Origin: Acidobacteriota bacterium
GTDB lineage: Bacteria; Acidobacteriota; Holophagae; Holophagales; Holophagaceae
Assembly: GCA_005788175.1 (NCBI GenBank)
Contig: SXYX01000014.1
Coordinates: forward strand, 1 to 64,000
DNA: 64,000 nucleotides
Direction: 5' to 3'
The position numbers were made by a program, and so were the translations under genes. Of the stretch, positions 50,604 to 61,494 are shown one piece after another (within the stretch, counting starts at the first letter, position 1; every line of letters starts with the position of its first letter). The notes beneath the pieces were generated by a model that saw nothing but the letters and a program-made list of their open reading frames with translations, made no database searches and was not told the DNA's origin.

Positions 50604-51710
50604 ATGAACGCGAAGCATTCTATGAAAATCCTTTTAATCATCACCCTGTGTTTATCCTTGGGTAGGGCTGACGATGTGCCTAGAACACTGAGGCTTCTGA
50701 TTAAAGAGGGCCGTTTTATTGAAGCTGCTAGTGCCTCCGATCGATTGATATCATTAGATCCTAAAAATGTAGAGGCTCTCGCTACCAAATCTCAAGCCCT
50801 CTCTGCATTTCTTGATTTCGATGAAGCTCTGGTCCTTTCGCAACGAGCACTACAACAGAATCAAAAATCCGCTGAGGCTCGTCTTGCAAAAGGTATAGCT
50901 CTGATGGGACTAGCTATTCAAAATATCACTCTTAGAAGTATCGTCCGGGTTTCTCAGGCTCTCGATGAAATGCTCGAAAGTACCAAACTAGATCCTGGCT
51001 ATGGTTATGCATGGTTCACATTGGGGCTTAGTCAAGGCAAACTACCGCTGCTCTTTGGAGGCTCTAGGGCATCTAGTATAAAGTGTGCTGAAAATCTGAA
51101 AAAAATCGATCGATCTTGGGGTCTTGTATTGGAGGGTACTCTTGTAGGTACTTTTGAAAGCTGGAAGCAGTCTGAGTCTTTTTTTCTAGAAAGTATAAAA
51201 TTAGGTGGGTCTAGATCCCTTGCTATCACAGCATATTTAGAAGTTCTCATGGGAGATAAAACTAAAGACCAATTAGGGCTTGAAGATCAAAAGAAATATG
51301 TGCATGAAGTAGCTAAAAATTTATTGAACATAAAGGAAATAGATGTTCATGCTCTTGAAAGTCTAGGAGATGCATTTCTATTTTCTGGTCATCCTGAAGA
51401 GGCTTGGGAATTGATGCAGTTATCAATACCTAAATATAAAGAATCTAGTTTACTGAAACTACAAAGTGCCAAAATTGCTTCGCGTTCCGGCTTATATTTG
51501 AATGAGGCTTTAGTGCTTATTGAAGAGGCACTTTTGGGCCCCATTGAGGGAGGATCTGGAGGACGTGAAGGGGGACTCGTTCGACAAGGTCAAATACTTA
51601 AGCATCTGGGAAAACTAATAGAAGCCAAAAAAAGTTTCGAGGAGGCGCTTGAGATTAATCCTCGCCATCGGGGGGCCCAAGAGGGTTTGGCTAACATCAC
51701 TAAAGATTAA
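50604..51710 (+). CDS. TPR-repeat protein, exported
   Basis: Signal peptide MKILLIITLCLSLGRA and TPR repeats (LDPKNVEALATKSQAL..., EINPRHRGAQEGLANI); annotated ORF start at 50409 overlaps fabI and is unlikely. Confidence 0.8.
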   Translation: MNAKHSMKILLIITLCLSLGRADDVPRTLRLLIKEGRFIEAASASDRLISLDPKNVEALATKSQALSAFLDFDEALVLSQRALQQNQKSAEARLAKGIALMGLAIQNITLRSIVRVSQALDEMLESTKLDPGYGYAWFTLGLSQGKLPLLFGGSRASSIKCAENLKKIDRSWGLVLEGTLVGTFESWKQSESFFLESIKLGGSRSLAITAYLEVLMGDKTKDQLGLEDQKKYVHEVAKNLLNIKEIDVHALESLGDAFLFSGHPEEAWELMQLSIPKYKESSLLKLQSAKIASRSGLYLNEALVLIEEALLGPIEGGSGGREGGLVRQGQILKHLGKLIEAKKSFEEALEINPRHRGAQEGLANITKD

Positions 51711-51714
51711 ATAG

Positions 51715-52845
51715 TCACTTTTGTTTTTTTTTCGGGCCGAATACTTTACTGAAAATAGAATCTTCAGATTTATTTTGAGGGACTGAAAAAGCTTGCTTTA
51801 CATTTGCTAATGCTTGTCTTTGGATTTCTGTGAGTTGATTAGGTACCCAGGCTCTCAGCCGGATATATAAATCTCCGCGGCCAGATCTTTGAACTCTCGG
51901 TACCCCCGCATTAGCTAGTCGGACCACCTTGTCTGAAGGTGTCCCAGCCTGAAGAATAATCGTCTCCTCTCCGTACAGGGTTTCAATCTTAAGCTTGCCA
52001 CCCTCGACAAAAGTTACCCATGGGACGTCTATAACTTCATGAAGATCGTCCCCTTCTCTGCGATACCTGGAATCATTTTCTACCTCAAATAGAATATAAA
52101 GATCCCCAGCGGGTCCCCCTAAGGGGCCTATATCACCCTGCCCGTTTAAGCGAAGGCGTGTTCCATTATCAATACCGGCCGGAATTTTAAAGCTCGTTTT
52201 GTAAGAACGCTGTGTGCGACCTTCCCCTCCACAAGTCTTACATGGATTAGGAATCAAAGATCCTTTTCCTTTGCATTTTGAACAAGCAACCGCCATTTGA
52301 AAAAAGCCTTGGCTTATGATTTGTTGACCTGTGCCGCGACACTGAGAACATGTTTGTGCACCAGTGCCTTTTTGACAACCAGAACCTTCACAAATTTCAC
52401 AACGTTGTAATTTTTTTAATTCAATTTCTTTTTTATCTTTGCCAAAAACACTATCTTTAAAAGGGACTTGAACTTTTATTTGAAGATCAGATCCCTGATT
52501 CGATTGATTAGTCCCCCGTTGACCAAAGAGATCCCCAAACATACTTCCGCCAAAGAAACTCCCGAGAATATCTTCGAAGCCTTGAAACTGACTAGGATCA
52601 AATTGAAATTGCTGTCCACTGCCGCTAGAACTCTGATGGCCAACTTGATCGTATCGTTGACGCTTTTCGGCATCAGATAAAATACTATACGCTTCGGCAG
52701 CTTCCTTAAACTTTTCTTCGGCCTCACGGTTATTAGGATTACGATCTGGATGAAACTCTAGTGCTAGTTTTCGGTACGCTTTTTTAATCTCATCGAGGGA
52801 TGCGGAACGACCTATACCTAATATTTCGTAATAATCTCTTTTCAT
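51715..52845 (-). CDS. dnaJ: Chaperone protein DnaJ
   Basis: KRDYYEILGIGRSASLDEIKKAYRKLALEFHPDRNP; four CxxCxGxG zinc repeats. Confidence 0.97.
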   Translation of the reverse strand: MKRDYYEILGIGRSASLDEIKKAYRKLALEFHPDRNPNNREAEEKFKEAAEAYSILSDAEKRQRYDQVGHQSSSGSGQQFQFDPSQFQGFEDILGSFFGGSMFGDLFGQRGTNQSNQGSDLQIKVQVPFKDSVFGKDKKEIELKKLQRCEICEGSGCQKGTGAQTCSQCRGTGQQIISQGFFQMAVACSKCKGKGSLIPNPCKTCGGEGRTQRSYKTSFKIPAGIDNGTRLRLNGQGDIGPLGGPAGDLYILFEVENDSRYRREGDDLHEVIDVPWVTFVEGGKLKIETLYGEETIILQAGTPSDKVVRLANAGVPRVQRSGRGDLYIRLRAWVPNQLTEIQRQALANVKQAFSVPQNKSEDSIFSKVFGPKKKQK

Positions 52846-52858
52846 AATTAACTCAAAT

Positions 52859-53413
52859 CTATGCGGATTGATCCGGAGAATCGGATGGTGTCATATCCTG
52901 ATGTCGATTCACTACAACTCGAGCAGGACGAACTAATTGACCACGAAGCCAATAGCCTTTTTCGAAGACAGTAAAGATTGTATTATCTGCCATATTAGGT
53001 TCATTGACAGTAGTAAGAGCTTCTGCGTAACTAGCGTCAAATAAATCTCCGGTCTGAATTTTAATGGGCTCAAGACCTAGCCGCTTAAGCGAGTCCGAAA
53101 GTTGCTTTTGAATGAGACTCACATCTTGTTGAAGCGCAGGGGCTTCCTGATAGCTTGTAGCTAAACATCTATCTAGTGAATCTAGGCTTTGTAATGCCTC
53201 CAAAAGAATCTTTTTTTCAGTGAGCTCTATTGATAGTTGAATATCTTTTGTTACACGATTTTGGTAATTCTTAAAATCGGCAGCCAAACGTAAATATTGC
53301 TCACGCAACTCTTTCTCGGAGGTACGTAATGTTTCTAATTCAGATATTTCGGGGGAAATCTCAGGAGTAAGATTAGAAGATTCTTCGGAAGGTAGTAAAT
53401 TTTCAGTATTCAT
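52859..53413 (-). CDS. grpE: Nucleotide exchange factor GrpE
   Basis: RLAADFKNYQNRVTKD; VFEKGYWLRGQLVRPARVVVNR. Confidence 0.93.
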   Translation of the reverse strand: MNTENLLPSEESSNLTPEISPEISELETLRTSEKELREQYLRLAADFKNYQNRVTKDIQLSIELTEKKILLEALQSLDSLDRCLATSYQEAPALQQDVSLIQKQLSDSLKRLGLEPIKIQTGDLFDASYAEALTTVNEPNMADNTIFTVFEKGYWLRGQLVRPARVVVNRHQDMTPSDSPDQSA

Positions 53414-53427
53414 GAGTTAGTTCACTT

Positions 53428-54492
53428 TCAAGAATGAGATCGGTTACTAATTTCATTGGCCCACCATGATAAACCGCCTAGAACATGAGGATAATCCATT
53501 CGCATAGGCGCAATCAGTGCCAAAGTTACGAACCCGGATGAATCGAGCTGAACGTGCCGAACTGTAGTTGCTAAACCCAAATTGCTGAGATAGGGATTCT
53601 CGCTACCTAAAATAACCTGAGTAGATTTAGATGCTTTTTCAGAAAATGCACTTAATAAATGCACTAAGCGACTCTGCTCTTCGAAATATTCAACTAAGTT
53701 TTTTAACCGGTCTAGGTCAGAGAACTCAGGTAAATGAGTGAGTTGCGAGAGTCCTTGGATTACGACGCTTGATTGACTACTAGATGACTTCTCTTGCCAA
53801 TCTTTCGCCACTACTTGTAGTTGAGTTAGAAGTTTTTTTACCTCATGTACATCTTCACCTATGTCATCTATCATTTTTTTCTGTATTTGTGATAAAGTAA
53901 GTCCTCGAAAATGTGTGGTGGCAAAATTACCCATTTCGACTAATTGGTGGGGCTGATAATGAGAATTATTTTCGATAATGCGATGTTCTACTTCGCCCTG
54001 GTTGTCGATCCAAATTGCAACGATTTTATCCCGATCTAAAGGGACAAATTCAAGTTTCATAAGAGTAGATAAGACCATACGAGATGGTAGGGCAATACAC
54101 ACACCACCTAAAACTTCCGAAAGAATGCGGCTTGCACGTTGAGCCCATGGTTCAAGGTCAATTTCAGGTATCTGTAGCAATGCTTCGAGATCTTGCTTGG
54201 TACTGATACTGGGTCGCTTGGTCACGAATTCGTCTAACCAACGATCAACATAATAACGATAGGCTTTTTCTGTTGGAATACGTCCTGCAGAGGTATGAGG
54301 CTGAGTTAGTAATGAGTCATGCTCAAGATCGGATAGAACTGTCCTAATAGTGGCGCTTGAAAGAGGTTCGATATGTCGCTCCGCGATCAATTTCGAGCCA
54401 ACGGGTTCTTTTTCTCGATAGTAAGTTTCAATTAGAGTACGGAGAATAGATTCTCGTCTCGCTGATAAAGATAAAGAGAGTTCTTTTGACAT
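53428..54492 (-). CDS. hrcA: Heat-inducible transcription repressor HrcA
   Basis: LSARRESILRTLIETYYREKEPVGSKLI; SSATIRTVLSDLEHDSLLTQPHTSAGRIPTEKAYRYYVD. Confidence 0.96.
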   Translation of the reverse strand: MSKELSLSLSARRESILRTLIETYYREKEPVGSKLIAERHIEPLSSATIRTVLSDLEHDSLLTQPHTSAGRIPTEKAYRYYVDRWLDEFVTKRPSISTKQDLEALLQIPEIDLEPWAQRASRILSEVLGGVCIALPSRMVLSTLMKLEFVPLDRDKIVAIWIDNQGEVEHRIIENNSHYQPHQLVEMGNFATTHFRGLTLSQIQKKMIDDIGEDVHEVKKLLTQLQVVAKDWQEKSSSSQSSVVIQGLSQLTHLPEFSDLDRLKNLVEYFEEQSRLVHLLSAFSEKASKSTQVILGSENPYLSNLGLATTVRHVQLDSSGFVTLALIAPMRMDYPHVLGGLSWWANEISNRSHS

Positions 54493-54517
54493 ATGTACCT
54501 AGATTTATCCTAGCATC

Positions 54518-55603
54518 TTAGTTCCCAGTTAGTTCCGAAGCCTGAAGGCGATCGGCTTCATACTGAGCACGGAGTGGTTCTAAGATTGCATCGAGATCCC
54601 CTTGCATAAACTTATCCAAACTGTGGATAGTCACATTTACACGATGATCACTCACGCGACTTTGTGGAAAGTTATAAGTACGAATTTTTTCACTTCGATC
54701 TCCTGAGCCGACCTGGGATTTACGAAGTGCCGCATTGGCTTGATTTTGTTCATCCATAGCTTTTTGTAAGAGACGCGAGCGCAAGACAGTCATGGCCTTA
54801 GCCATATTTTTAATCTGACTTCGCTCATCCTGACAGCTCACAACTGTATTAGTCGGAATGTGAGTTAGGCGTACAGCTGAATAGGTAGTATTAACCGATT
54901 GACCTCCCTTACCGCCAGAGCAGAAAGTATCGATTCTTAAATCTTTATCCTCAATTTTGATATCTACTTCTTCCGCTTCTGGCATCACGGCAACAGTAGC
55001 AGCTGAAGTATGAACACGACCCTGAGTCTCGGTTTTCGGAACACGTTGAACACGATGAACACCGCTCTCAAATCTAAACATGGAGTATGCCCCTTTTCCC
55101 TCTATTTCTGCGACAACTTCTTTATACCCTCCTGCCTCGGCCTCGCTCACATCGAGGGTTCGTGTTTTGAATCCCTTTTGCTCAGCAAAACGAAGATACA
55201 TGCGGTAAAGTTCAGAGGCAAATAATGCTGCTTCCTCACCACCTGTTCCAGCTCGAATTTCAAGAATGACATTCTTATGATCGTTGGGATCTTTGGGGAT
55301 CAATAAACGTTTGAGTAGAGTATCTCCTAATTCAATTTGATTTTTGAGTGGTCCAATTTCAGCCTCTGCCATCTTCTTCAATTCAACATCTGAAGATTTA
55401 TCCGAAAGAATCTGCTCAGCTTCCATAAGCTGATGTAAAAGATTTTTTTGAATCTCATAGGCTTTTACAACGGGCTCAAGTTCACTTCGTACCTGGGAGA
55501 GTTCGCGCAACTTATGATGATCCGATACAATCGCAATATTCTGTAATTGATTTTCAATATCAATGAATCTTTGTTTTACTGCTTCAAGTTGTTTTAACAT
55601 CAT
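54518..55603 (-). CDS. prfA: Peptide chain release factor 1
   Basis: VILEIRAGTGGEEAALFASELYRMY; SGGKGGQSVNTTYSAVRLTHIPT. Confidence 0.96.
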   Translation of the reverse strand: MMLKQLEAVKQRFIDIENQLQNIAIVSDHHKLRELSQVRSELEPVVKAYEIQKNLLHQLMEAEQILSDKSSDVELKKMAEAEIGPLKNQIELGDTLLKRLLIPKDPNDHKNVILEIRAGTGGEEAALFASELYRMYLRFAEQKGFKTRTLDVSEAEAGGYKEVVAEIEGKGAYSMFRFESGVHRVQRVPKTETQGRVHTSAATVAVMPEAEEVDIKIEDKDLRIDTFCSGGKGGQSVNTTYSAVRLTHIPTNTVVSCQDERSQIKNMAKAMTVLRSRLLQKAMDEQNQANAALRKSQVGSGDRSEKIRTYNFPQSRVSDHRVNVTIHSLDKFMQGDLDAILEPLRAQYEADRLQASELTGN

Positions 55604-55672
55604 GAAAAATCCTCAAATTAATACGTCAAAAGATGAACTCGATCACGAGTCCTCCACCTACTTTGAGCGTAG

Positions 55673-56044
55673 CTAAGCTTGAGGTTGTTTTTTTGCTTTT
55701 GTAACTTTAGCGGGGGCTTTGGTCTCATTAGTAATAGAAGCACCGGCCTTACCAGAAGTTTTGCGTTCAAGCGTCTTTTTCTTTTTGGGCGTGGCAGCAA
55801 CCATCGGGGCATCAACCACTACCTTAGGAGCTTTAACTACTATGGGCTTGGGTGCGTATTTACGATTAAACTTATCGACCCGACCTTCGGTATCCATGAG
55901 TCTTTGTTTACCGGTCCAGAAGGGATGGCAAGCAGAACATACTTCTACGCGTAATTCTTTTTTCACTGATCGCGTCATAAATTCATTGCCACACTGACAA
56001 TGAACTTTTACGATATGCATTTCTGGATGAATAGTCGCTTTCAT
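55673..56044 (-). CDS. rpmE: 50S ribosomal protein L31 with Lys/Ala-rich C-terminal extension
   Basis: [26 protein letters not shown]...[29 protein letters not shown] core. Confidence 0.95.
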   Translation of the reverse strand: MKATIHPEMHIVKVHCQCGNEFMTRSVKKELRVEVCSACHPFWTGKQRLMDTEGRVDKFNRKYAPKPIVVKAPKVVVDAPMVAATPKKKKTLERKTSGKAGASITNETKAPAKVTKAKKQPQA

Positions 56045-56172
56045 GAGGAAACTCCTGTGTGGCCGACCGTAAGTCTATAGTTTTATACTCACCGCTTGCC
56101 CATTGTGGACTCTCTAGAATACGTCGAAAAGCCGTTGGCATCAAGGAAGAAAGGCTTATGGTGCGTACTAAT

Positions 56173-57402
56173 CTAGGCTTTCATGGCTTCAGTAAGGGGG
56201 ATATTAGACGCACGCCAGGCAGGTAGTAGACCCCCTAAAATTCCCATACCGATGCTAAAGAATAGCCCCTGTCCAATAAGAGCTGGAGTAATCGTGAATG
56301 CGAAACTAATATCACTAAATGTATCAAAACTAGTGGTACCCGTTTGTATTCCATCAGCTAAAAGACTCAATAAAGATCCCCCGAGACCTCCTAGCGTACA
56401 TAACACGATGGCCTCCCATTGGAAACTTGCTAATATTTCTCGGCGGCGGTAGCCAAGTGCTCGCAGAGTACCAATTTCCCTAGTGCGGCTTGCAACTGAT
56501 GCATACATTGTATTCATTGCAGAAAATATGGCTCCGATCGTGAGAATGACCGTGATCAAATTACCGATAATACGAATTGGATCTCCAGCTTTGGTAAGCT
56601 CCTTGAAATAAACTCGTTCGGGCACTACTTCAAGTTGGAGCCTTCTTTCATTCTCTACTTCAAAAGCGAAGACCCTAAGATCTTTTTCTGCTCGTAATCG
56701 AACCAAAACGGTTGAATAGTCATCACGCTTGAAAGCCTGCATGACGTCATCCACATCGCTCCAAATTTCCGAATCAAAGGAAGATCCTGCGGCATCAAAA
56801 GAACCCACGATATTCCATTCTCGACCACCCATCCTGAAACTTCGACCAACGGCTAGTTCGGGATAACGTAATTGTATTTTGGCGGGTATGGTTACTTCAG
56901 ATAGGCCGGGTTGAAACCAGCGCCCTGAAATCAATCTCACTTGGGGTCGCATACTTATCCCTCTTGGTTCTATACCTCTCACGGTGATATTTGAACCAGC
57001 TCCATCTGCTTTATTAAAAAGTTTAATGACAATCACTTCAGCTGATGCAATAGCATTATTTCCATCTTTACTTACTAGTGGACTTAATTTTAGGATCCTG
57101 GCTTGATCACGAGTAATCGTTGAGTTTAATTCAAAACGAGAGCTGGGACGCATAACAAGAGCTTGATTGGGTAAACCTGAAGTAATGAAAGCTTTGGAAA
57201 TACCTTGGGCTAGAGATAAAACGACAATGAAAATACTAACAACAAGAGAAATCGCTGACGCAGTCGTTAGTGTAGATGACTTTCTCTGCCATAAAGATCT
57301 GATGTTATAGACAAAGGGAACGGGAAACTTGAAAACTGCGTAAATAAGCCAAATTAGATAGCCCACAAATATAAGGGAAATGAATCCAAAGAAAAAAAGC
57401 AT
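56173..57402 (-). CDS. ABC transporter permease (MacB/FtsX family)
   Basis: MacB periplasmic-type region and FtsX TMs ASRTREIGTLRALGYRRREILASFQWEAIVLCTLGGLGG. Confidence 0.9.
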   Translation of the reverse strand: MLFFFGFISLIFVGYLIWLIYAVFKFPVPFVYNIRSLWQRKSSTLTTASAISLVVSIFIVVLSLAQGISKAFITSGLPNQALVMRPSSRFELNSTITRDQARILKLSPLVSKDGNNAIASAEVIVIKLFNKADGAGSNITVRGIEPRGISMRPQVRLISGRWFQPGLSEVTIPAKIQLRYPELAVGRSFRMGGREWNIVGSFDAAGSSFDSEIWSDVDDVMQAFKRDDYSTVLVRLRAEKDLRVFAFEVENERRLQLEVVPERVYFKELTKAGDPIRIIGNLITVILTIGAIFSAMNTMYASVASRTREIGTLRALGYRRREILASFQWEAIVLCTLGGLGGSLLSLLADGIQTGTTSFDTFSDISFAFTITPALIGQGLFFSIGMGILGGLLPAWRASNIPLTEAMKA

Positions 57403-58559
57403 TACAGAGCCCTTAGGCCTTCTACAATTGATTTACGTGTTGCAACTATGGCCGGGATAATTGTTGAAATCAATCCAATTGCTAGGGTCAGGCCCATACA
57501 AATCAAAATGGTTTCATTGGCTAGTCTAAAATCTTGGAGAAACATAAGCGCACTTCCAAGAACTTCTCTCAAGATTTTAGCAACTAAGCTTGCTAGACCA
57601 ATACCCAAGGCACCCCCAAGAGTAACCAAAAGCAACCCTTCTCCCATAAGGAGAAAGAGAACCCGCGATGCACTGAATCCCATAGCTCGAAGTACGGCGA
57701 TTTCCGTTGTACGTTCTTTAAAAGCCATTGACATGGTCCCGATTGTCACGATCGTGATCGCAATGATAACAGCGATAGTCACGCCGTGAATAATGGCTCC
57801 AATGTTTCCAAGCATTTTCACAAAGGTTAAGTAAAAGGCATTTTCTGTCTCACTCAAAGTTTCCTCTGGTGAATTAGCAAAATGGTTATCAATTCGGTTA
57901 GAGAGGCGCGGAAGATCTTCTGGCGTTTTGGTCTTCACCCAAAAAGCACCTGTTTTGCCTTTCATAAAAGGAACACTCTCTTCAAGAAGTTTATAGTGAA
58001 AATAAAGAGTGTTTTCGTCGGATGCCAGGCGGGCCTTGAAAATTCCCCTGATTGTCAAGCGGGGGCTAATGGGGAAAATAGTCCCAGTCAAAGGAATGGT
58101 GTCTCCCACCTTCCAACCGAATTTATCAGCCAAAATTTGGCCAACAATGCATCCCGTACCATCTCTCTGATATTCCTTAATTTCAGCATCTGTCATTCCT
58201 GCAACCGTGTCTGAAAATACAGTGAACATTGTTGTATGGTCGTTGGCAAAATTAGCGAAGAAATTTTTAGGGTCCTGATAGTAACCTCCGAACCACTGAG
58301 AATTTGCTACTGCGATTACTTCCGGTTGTTGCCTAAGATAATCCCCATAACTAATGGGTAGAAACTGAGTCAATCCGCTCTTGTGTCTAACGATAAAGCG
58401 ATTACCTTCTGTAGATTGGTTAGAAACTGAATCCAAGGTTGCAAGTAGTGATTGAAGTATCGTAATTAAAAAGACCGACAAGACGAGAGTGCCTAAAATC
58501 AAAAAGGTTCGACGCTTCGAGCGCATTAAGGATTTGAATATAAGGTTAATAAATTTCAT
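57402..58559 (-). CDS. ABC transporter permease (MacB/FtsX family)
   Basis: MAFKERTTEIAVLRAMGFSASRVLFLLMGEGLLLVTLGGALG. Confidence 0.9.
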   Translation of the reverse strand: MKFINLIFKSLMRSKRRTFLILGTLVLSVFLITILQSLLATLDSVSNQSTEGNRFIVRHKSGLTQFLPISYGDYLRQQPEVIAVANSQWFGGYYQDPKNFFANFANDHTTMFTVFSDTVAGMTDAEIKEYQRDGTGCIVGQILADKFGWKVGDTIPLTGTIFPISPRLTIRGIFKARLASDENTLYFHYKLLEESVPFMKGKTGAFWVKTKTPEDLPRLSNRIDNHFANSPEETLSETENAFYLTFVKMLGNIGAIIHGVTIAVIIAITIVTIGTMSMAFKERTTEIAVLRAMGFSASRVLFLLMGEGLLLVTLGGALGIGLASLVAKILREVLGSALMFLQDFRLANETILICMGLTLAIGLISTIIPAIVATRKSIVEGLRAL

Positions 58560-59269
58560 CGATTAACTTCCACTGTTTTATCTAGTACGCCTTTCTCTAG
58601 GTGAACCTGGTGACGAGCAAAATTTGCTGCTTTAGGATCGTGAGTCACCACTAGAATAGTCTTACCAAATTCCTCATTGAGCTTCTGCATCATCGCAAGG
58701 ACTTCATCTGCATTTTTAGCATCTAAAGCACCCGTTGGTTCATCGGCAACTAAAAGCATTGGATTTCCTACGATCGCACGAGCAATAGCCACACGCTGTT
58801 CTTGTCCCCCACTAAGTTGTCGTGGGTAATTTTCAAGTCGATCCATTAAATTAACTAAAGTCAGGGCTTCTTCAACCTTTTCTTTACGTTGCGTACGAGT
58901 CAGAGGGGTCAATAATAAAGGTAATTCCACATTTTCGAAAGCATTCAGGACGGGAATTAGATTGTAATTTTGAAAGATGAAACCAACATTTTGGTTTCTC
59001 CAAGATGCTAACTCATCGTCATCAAGTTGATTGAGATTAGAGCCGCATACTTCAAGAACCCCCCCCGAAGGACGATCGATTCCAGCAATCAGGTTCAGTA
59101 GGGTGGTTTTCCCGGAACCACTTGGTCCCATGAGCGCATAGAACCCCCCCGAAGGAATATCAAGATCTAATCCTTGGAGAACTGGGATCTCCAGAGTCTC
59201 TCGAAAATAACTTTTAGACAGGTTATGAATATGAACGATAGGCGCTTTGAAAGATTGATTCATAGTCAC
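58556..59269 (-). CDS. ABC transporter ATP-binding protein (LolD/MacB type)
   Basis: [55 protein letters not shown]. Confidence 0.95.
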   Translation of the reverse strand: MTMNQSFKAPIVHIHNLSKSYFRETLEIPVLQGLDLDIPSGGFYALMGPSGSGKTTLLNLIAGIDRPSGGVLEVCGSNLNQLDDDELASWRNQNVGFIFQNYNLIPVLNAFENVELPLLLTPLTRTQRKEKVEEALTLVNLMDRLENYPRQLSGGQEQRVAIARAIVGNPMLLVADEPTGALDAKNADEVLAMMQKLNEEFGKTILVVTHDPKAANFARHQVHLEKGVLDKTVEVNR

Positions 59270-60363
59270 AAACGCTTAGCGACGACTTTTTGTCCTGGTT
59301 TCAAATTATCAGGCGGAGCGATGATTAGCTCTGTTGATGCTGTCACACCGGCTACCTCAAAGCCTAAAGGGTTACTTGTATTTTTGATTAGGAGTGATTT
59401 TTTAGTGGCCAGACCGTTTTCAGCAACCCAAGTAAAACTCTCTGATGTTTGCGGATCTCTAAAAACCTGTTCGCGTCCTATGACCAACACATCCTCTTCG
59501 TACGGAACTCCTAAGAATGTAACCTTGGCGCCCATATCGGGAACTAAAAGGGGATTTTTTTGATCTAGGGCAACGCGGACAATGATTGTGGCTTTCTTTC
59601 GATTAGAGCTGGGGTAAATAGCACGCAATCGGCTCTTCAAAACTGCTGAATCTTTTATTTTTTCGAGGGCATCAACTCGAACTTCACAGCTCATTCCAGG
59701 AATAAGCTTTGCAACACCTGATTCGCTTACCTCTACTTCAACTTCTAAGGTATCGAAGTCAGCCATCACTAAAATAGCATTAATAGCGTTGGCTCCACCC
59801 GCGCTTCCAGGAGCTACCGTCTCACCAACTTCAGATAATTTTTCGGTCACGATACCGGTGAACGGTGCTTTGAGAGCCATGCTTTCGAGGAGAGCATCCT
59901 GGTAGGCTAATTGAGCTTTAAGTGTATTCATCTGACTCATGAGACGGTCTGTATTGGCCTGACTCTCAAAACCTGCCTTGAGAAGCGTAGCGCTTCGATC
60001 GAAATCTTGTTGAGCTTGTTTAACTTGAGAAAAAACAGCATTTCGAGAGGCCTCAATATCAGGTGACTCCAATCGAGCCAATATTTGGCCTTTGGTTACA
60101 CGACTTCCCTCTTGAACACCTAAATATGCTACGCGTCCTAATACCTTACTTGAGAGCACTGCGCGCGTCCGAGCTACGATATAACCTGAGGCTGTAACTA
60201 AGGGGGTCTGAGTTCCCTTTTTTAAAAGGATCGGGGCGTTAGTACTAACGGGAAGAGCATTACCTCCCGACAGCATCCAGCTTATTAAAGCCACTAAAAC
60301 TACTAATCCTACGATGAGCCACCCGATAGGTCGCCTTTTTTTAATTTTTATATCTGAACTCAA
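59266..60363 (-). CDS. Periplasmic adaptor / membrane fusion protein (HlyD/AcrA-like)
   Basis: ASGYIVARTRAVLSSKVLGRVAYLGVQEGSRVTKGQILARLES; LKAPFTGIVTEKLSEVGE. Confidence 0.9.
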   Translation of the reverse strand: MSSDIKIKKRRPIGWLIVGLVVLVALISWMLSGGNALPVSTNAPILLKKGTQTPLVTASGYIVARTRAVLSSKVLGRVAYLGVQEGSRVTKGQILARLESPDIEASRNAVFSQVKQAQQDFDRSATLLKAGFESQANTDRLMSQMNTLKAQLAYQDALLESMALKAPFTGIVTEKLSEVGETVAPGSAGGANAINAILVMADFDTLEVEVEVSESGVAKLIPGMSCEVRVDALEKIKDSAVLKSRLRAIYPSSNRKKATIIVRVALDQKNPLLVPDMGAKVTFLGVPYEEDVLVIGREQVFRDPQTSESFTWVAENGLATKKSLLIKNTSNPLGFEVAGVTASTELIIAPPDNLKPGQKVVAKRL

Positions 60364-60459
60364 GCAAATAGTCCTCTCATAAACTCACCTAATTATATAC
60401 TATGGGGCGGTTGTGCAATTTTTACTAAACTTACAATACCTGGAAAAAGTTGATCAATT

Positions 60460-61494
60460 CTAGACGGCCTTGCGAAATAGATAGTGCGAGACAATCCATT
60501 CCTCACCTTGTTTGTATTTCCATAATTCAGCACAGGCCATAAAGAATATTCGCCAACGGGCTAACTGGAGTTCCGATTCTGAGGTCGTCATCGAAACTGA
60601 AAATAAATCTTTAAGGGTTTCGTAATGCCTGTCGAGATTTCTCAGCCAGGCTTCGGAGGTATGGGCATAATGTAATCCGCCGAGACGCCAGTGGTCCTCT
60701 ATTTTCAATGATTCTTGAAATGCCAAGAGATAGTTGTCACCCGGCATCATTCCGCCGGTAAAAAAGTATTTGGACATCCAATCTGTATTATCTTTCACTT
60801 CGTAAGGGTAGGTTAGTTCTCGGTGAGTGAAGATGTGAACGAATAATTTACCTTGGGGCTTTAACCATCGTGCAATTTTGTTTAAGAGTTCTCGGTGGTT
60901 ACGCATATGTTCAAACATTTCAACTGAGACAACACGATCATATGTTTGATCTGTCTCAAAAATATTCATATCACGCGTTAAGACTGTAAGATTACCAAAT
61001 CCACGATCGGCAGCCTGCTGTTCAATATAAAGTCGCTGATCATTTGAATTAGAGACCGCCGTGATACGAGAGTTTGGAAAATGCTCAGCCACCCACAAGG
61101 AAAGAGAGCCCCAACCACATCCTAATTCAAGAATTGTTTGTCCATCCTTCAACTCTGCTCGCTCACATGTTAACTTCAACATCGCACGCTCAGCATCTTC
61201 AAGACTCTGTTGTCCGTTATCAAACCAGCAGCATGAGTATTTGAGATGGGGGCCTAAGACTTTCTGGAAAAAAGCAGGGGGCACCTCGTAATGTTGATCA
61301 TTTGCTTCTTGTGTATTAATGGCAATCGGTCCCTGGGACCAATCGGCTAATCGTTTACGAAATCGATCGTGCACAGACTGGACTCCTCCGGCATATTCAT
61401 CTTGAAGCCGAAGACGTATGAGCCTGCGTATTTGTAAACGAATCGCGAAGTCAGGAATCCAACCTCTACGAATGAGATCATCGGTCAAATTCAT
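60460..61494 (-). CDS. SAM-dependent methyltransferase of the cyclopropane-fatty-acid-synthase superfamily (divergent paralogue)
   Basis: ANDQHYEVPPAFFQKVLGPHLKYSCCWF; ILELGCGWGSLSLWVAEHFPNSRITAVSNSNDQ. Confidence 0.88.
   Translation of the reverse strand: MNLTDDLIRRGWIPDFAIRLQIRRLIRLRLQDEYAGGVQSVHDRFRKRLADWSQGPIAINTQEANDQHYEVPPAFFQKVLGPHLKYSCCWFDNGQQSLEDAERAMLKLTCERAELKDGQTILELGCGWGSLSLWVAEHFPNSRITAVSNSNDQRLYIEQQAADRGFGNLTVLTRDMNIFETDQTYDRVVSVEMFEHMRNHRELLNKIARWLKPQGKLFVHIFTHRELTYPYEVKDNTDWMSKYFFTGGMMPGDNYLLAFQESLKIEDHWRLGGLHYAHTSEAWLRNLDRHYETLKDLFSVSMTTSESELQLARWRIFFMACAELWKYKQGEEWIVSHYLFRKAV

Noticed and set aside
55618-55997. Overlapping ORFs on both strands over the rpmE tail (55618..55815, 55679..55954, 55719..55997)
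   Set aside because: Low-complexity Lys/Ala codons produce spurious open frames; L31 explains the region
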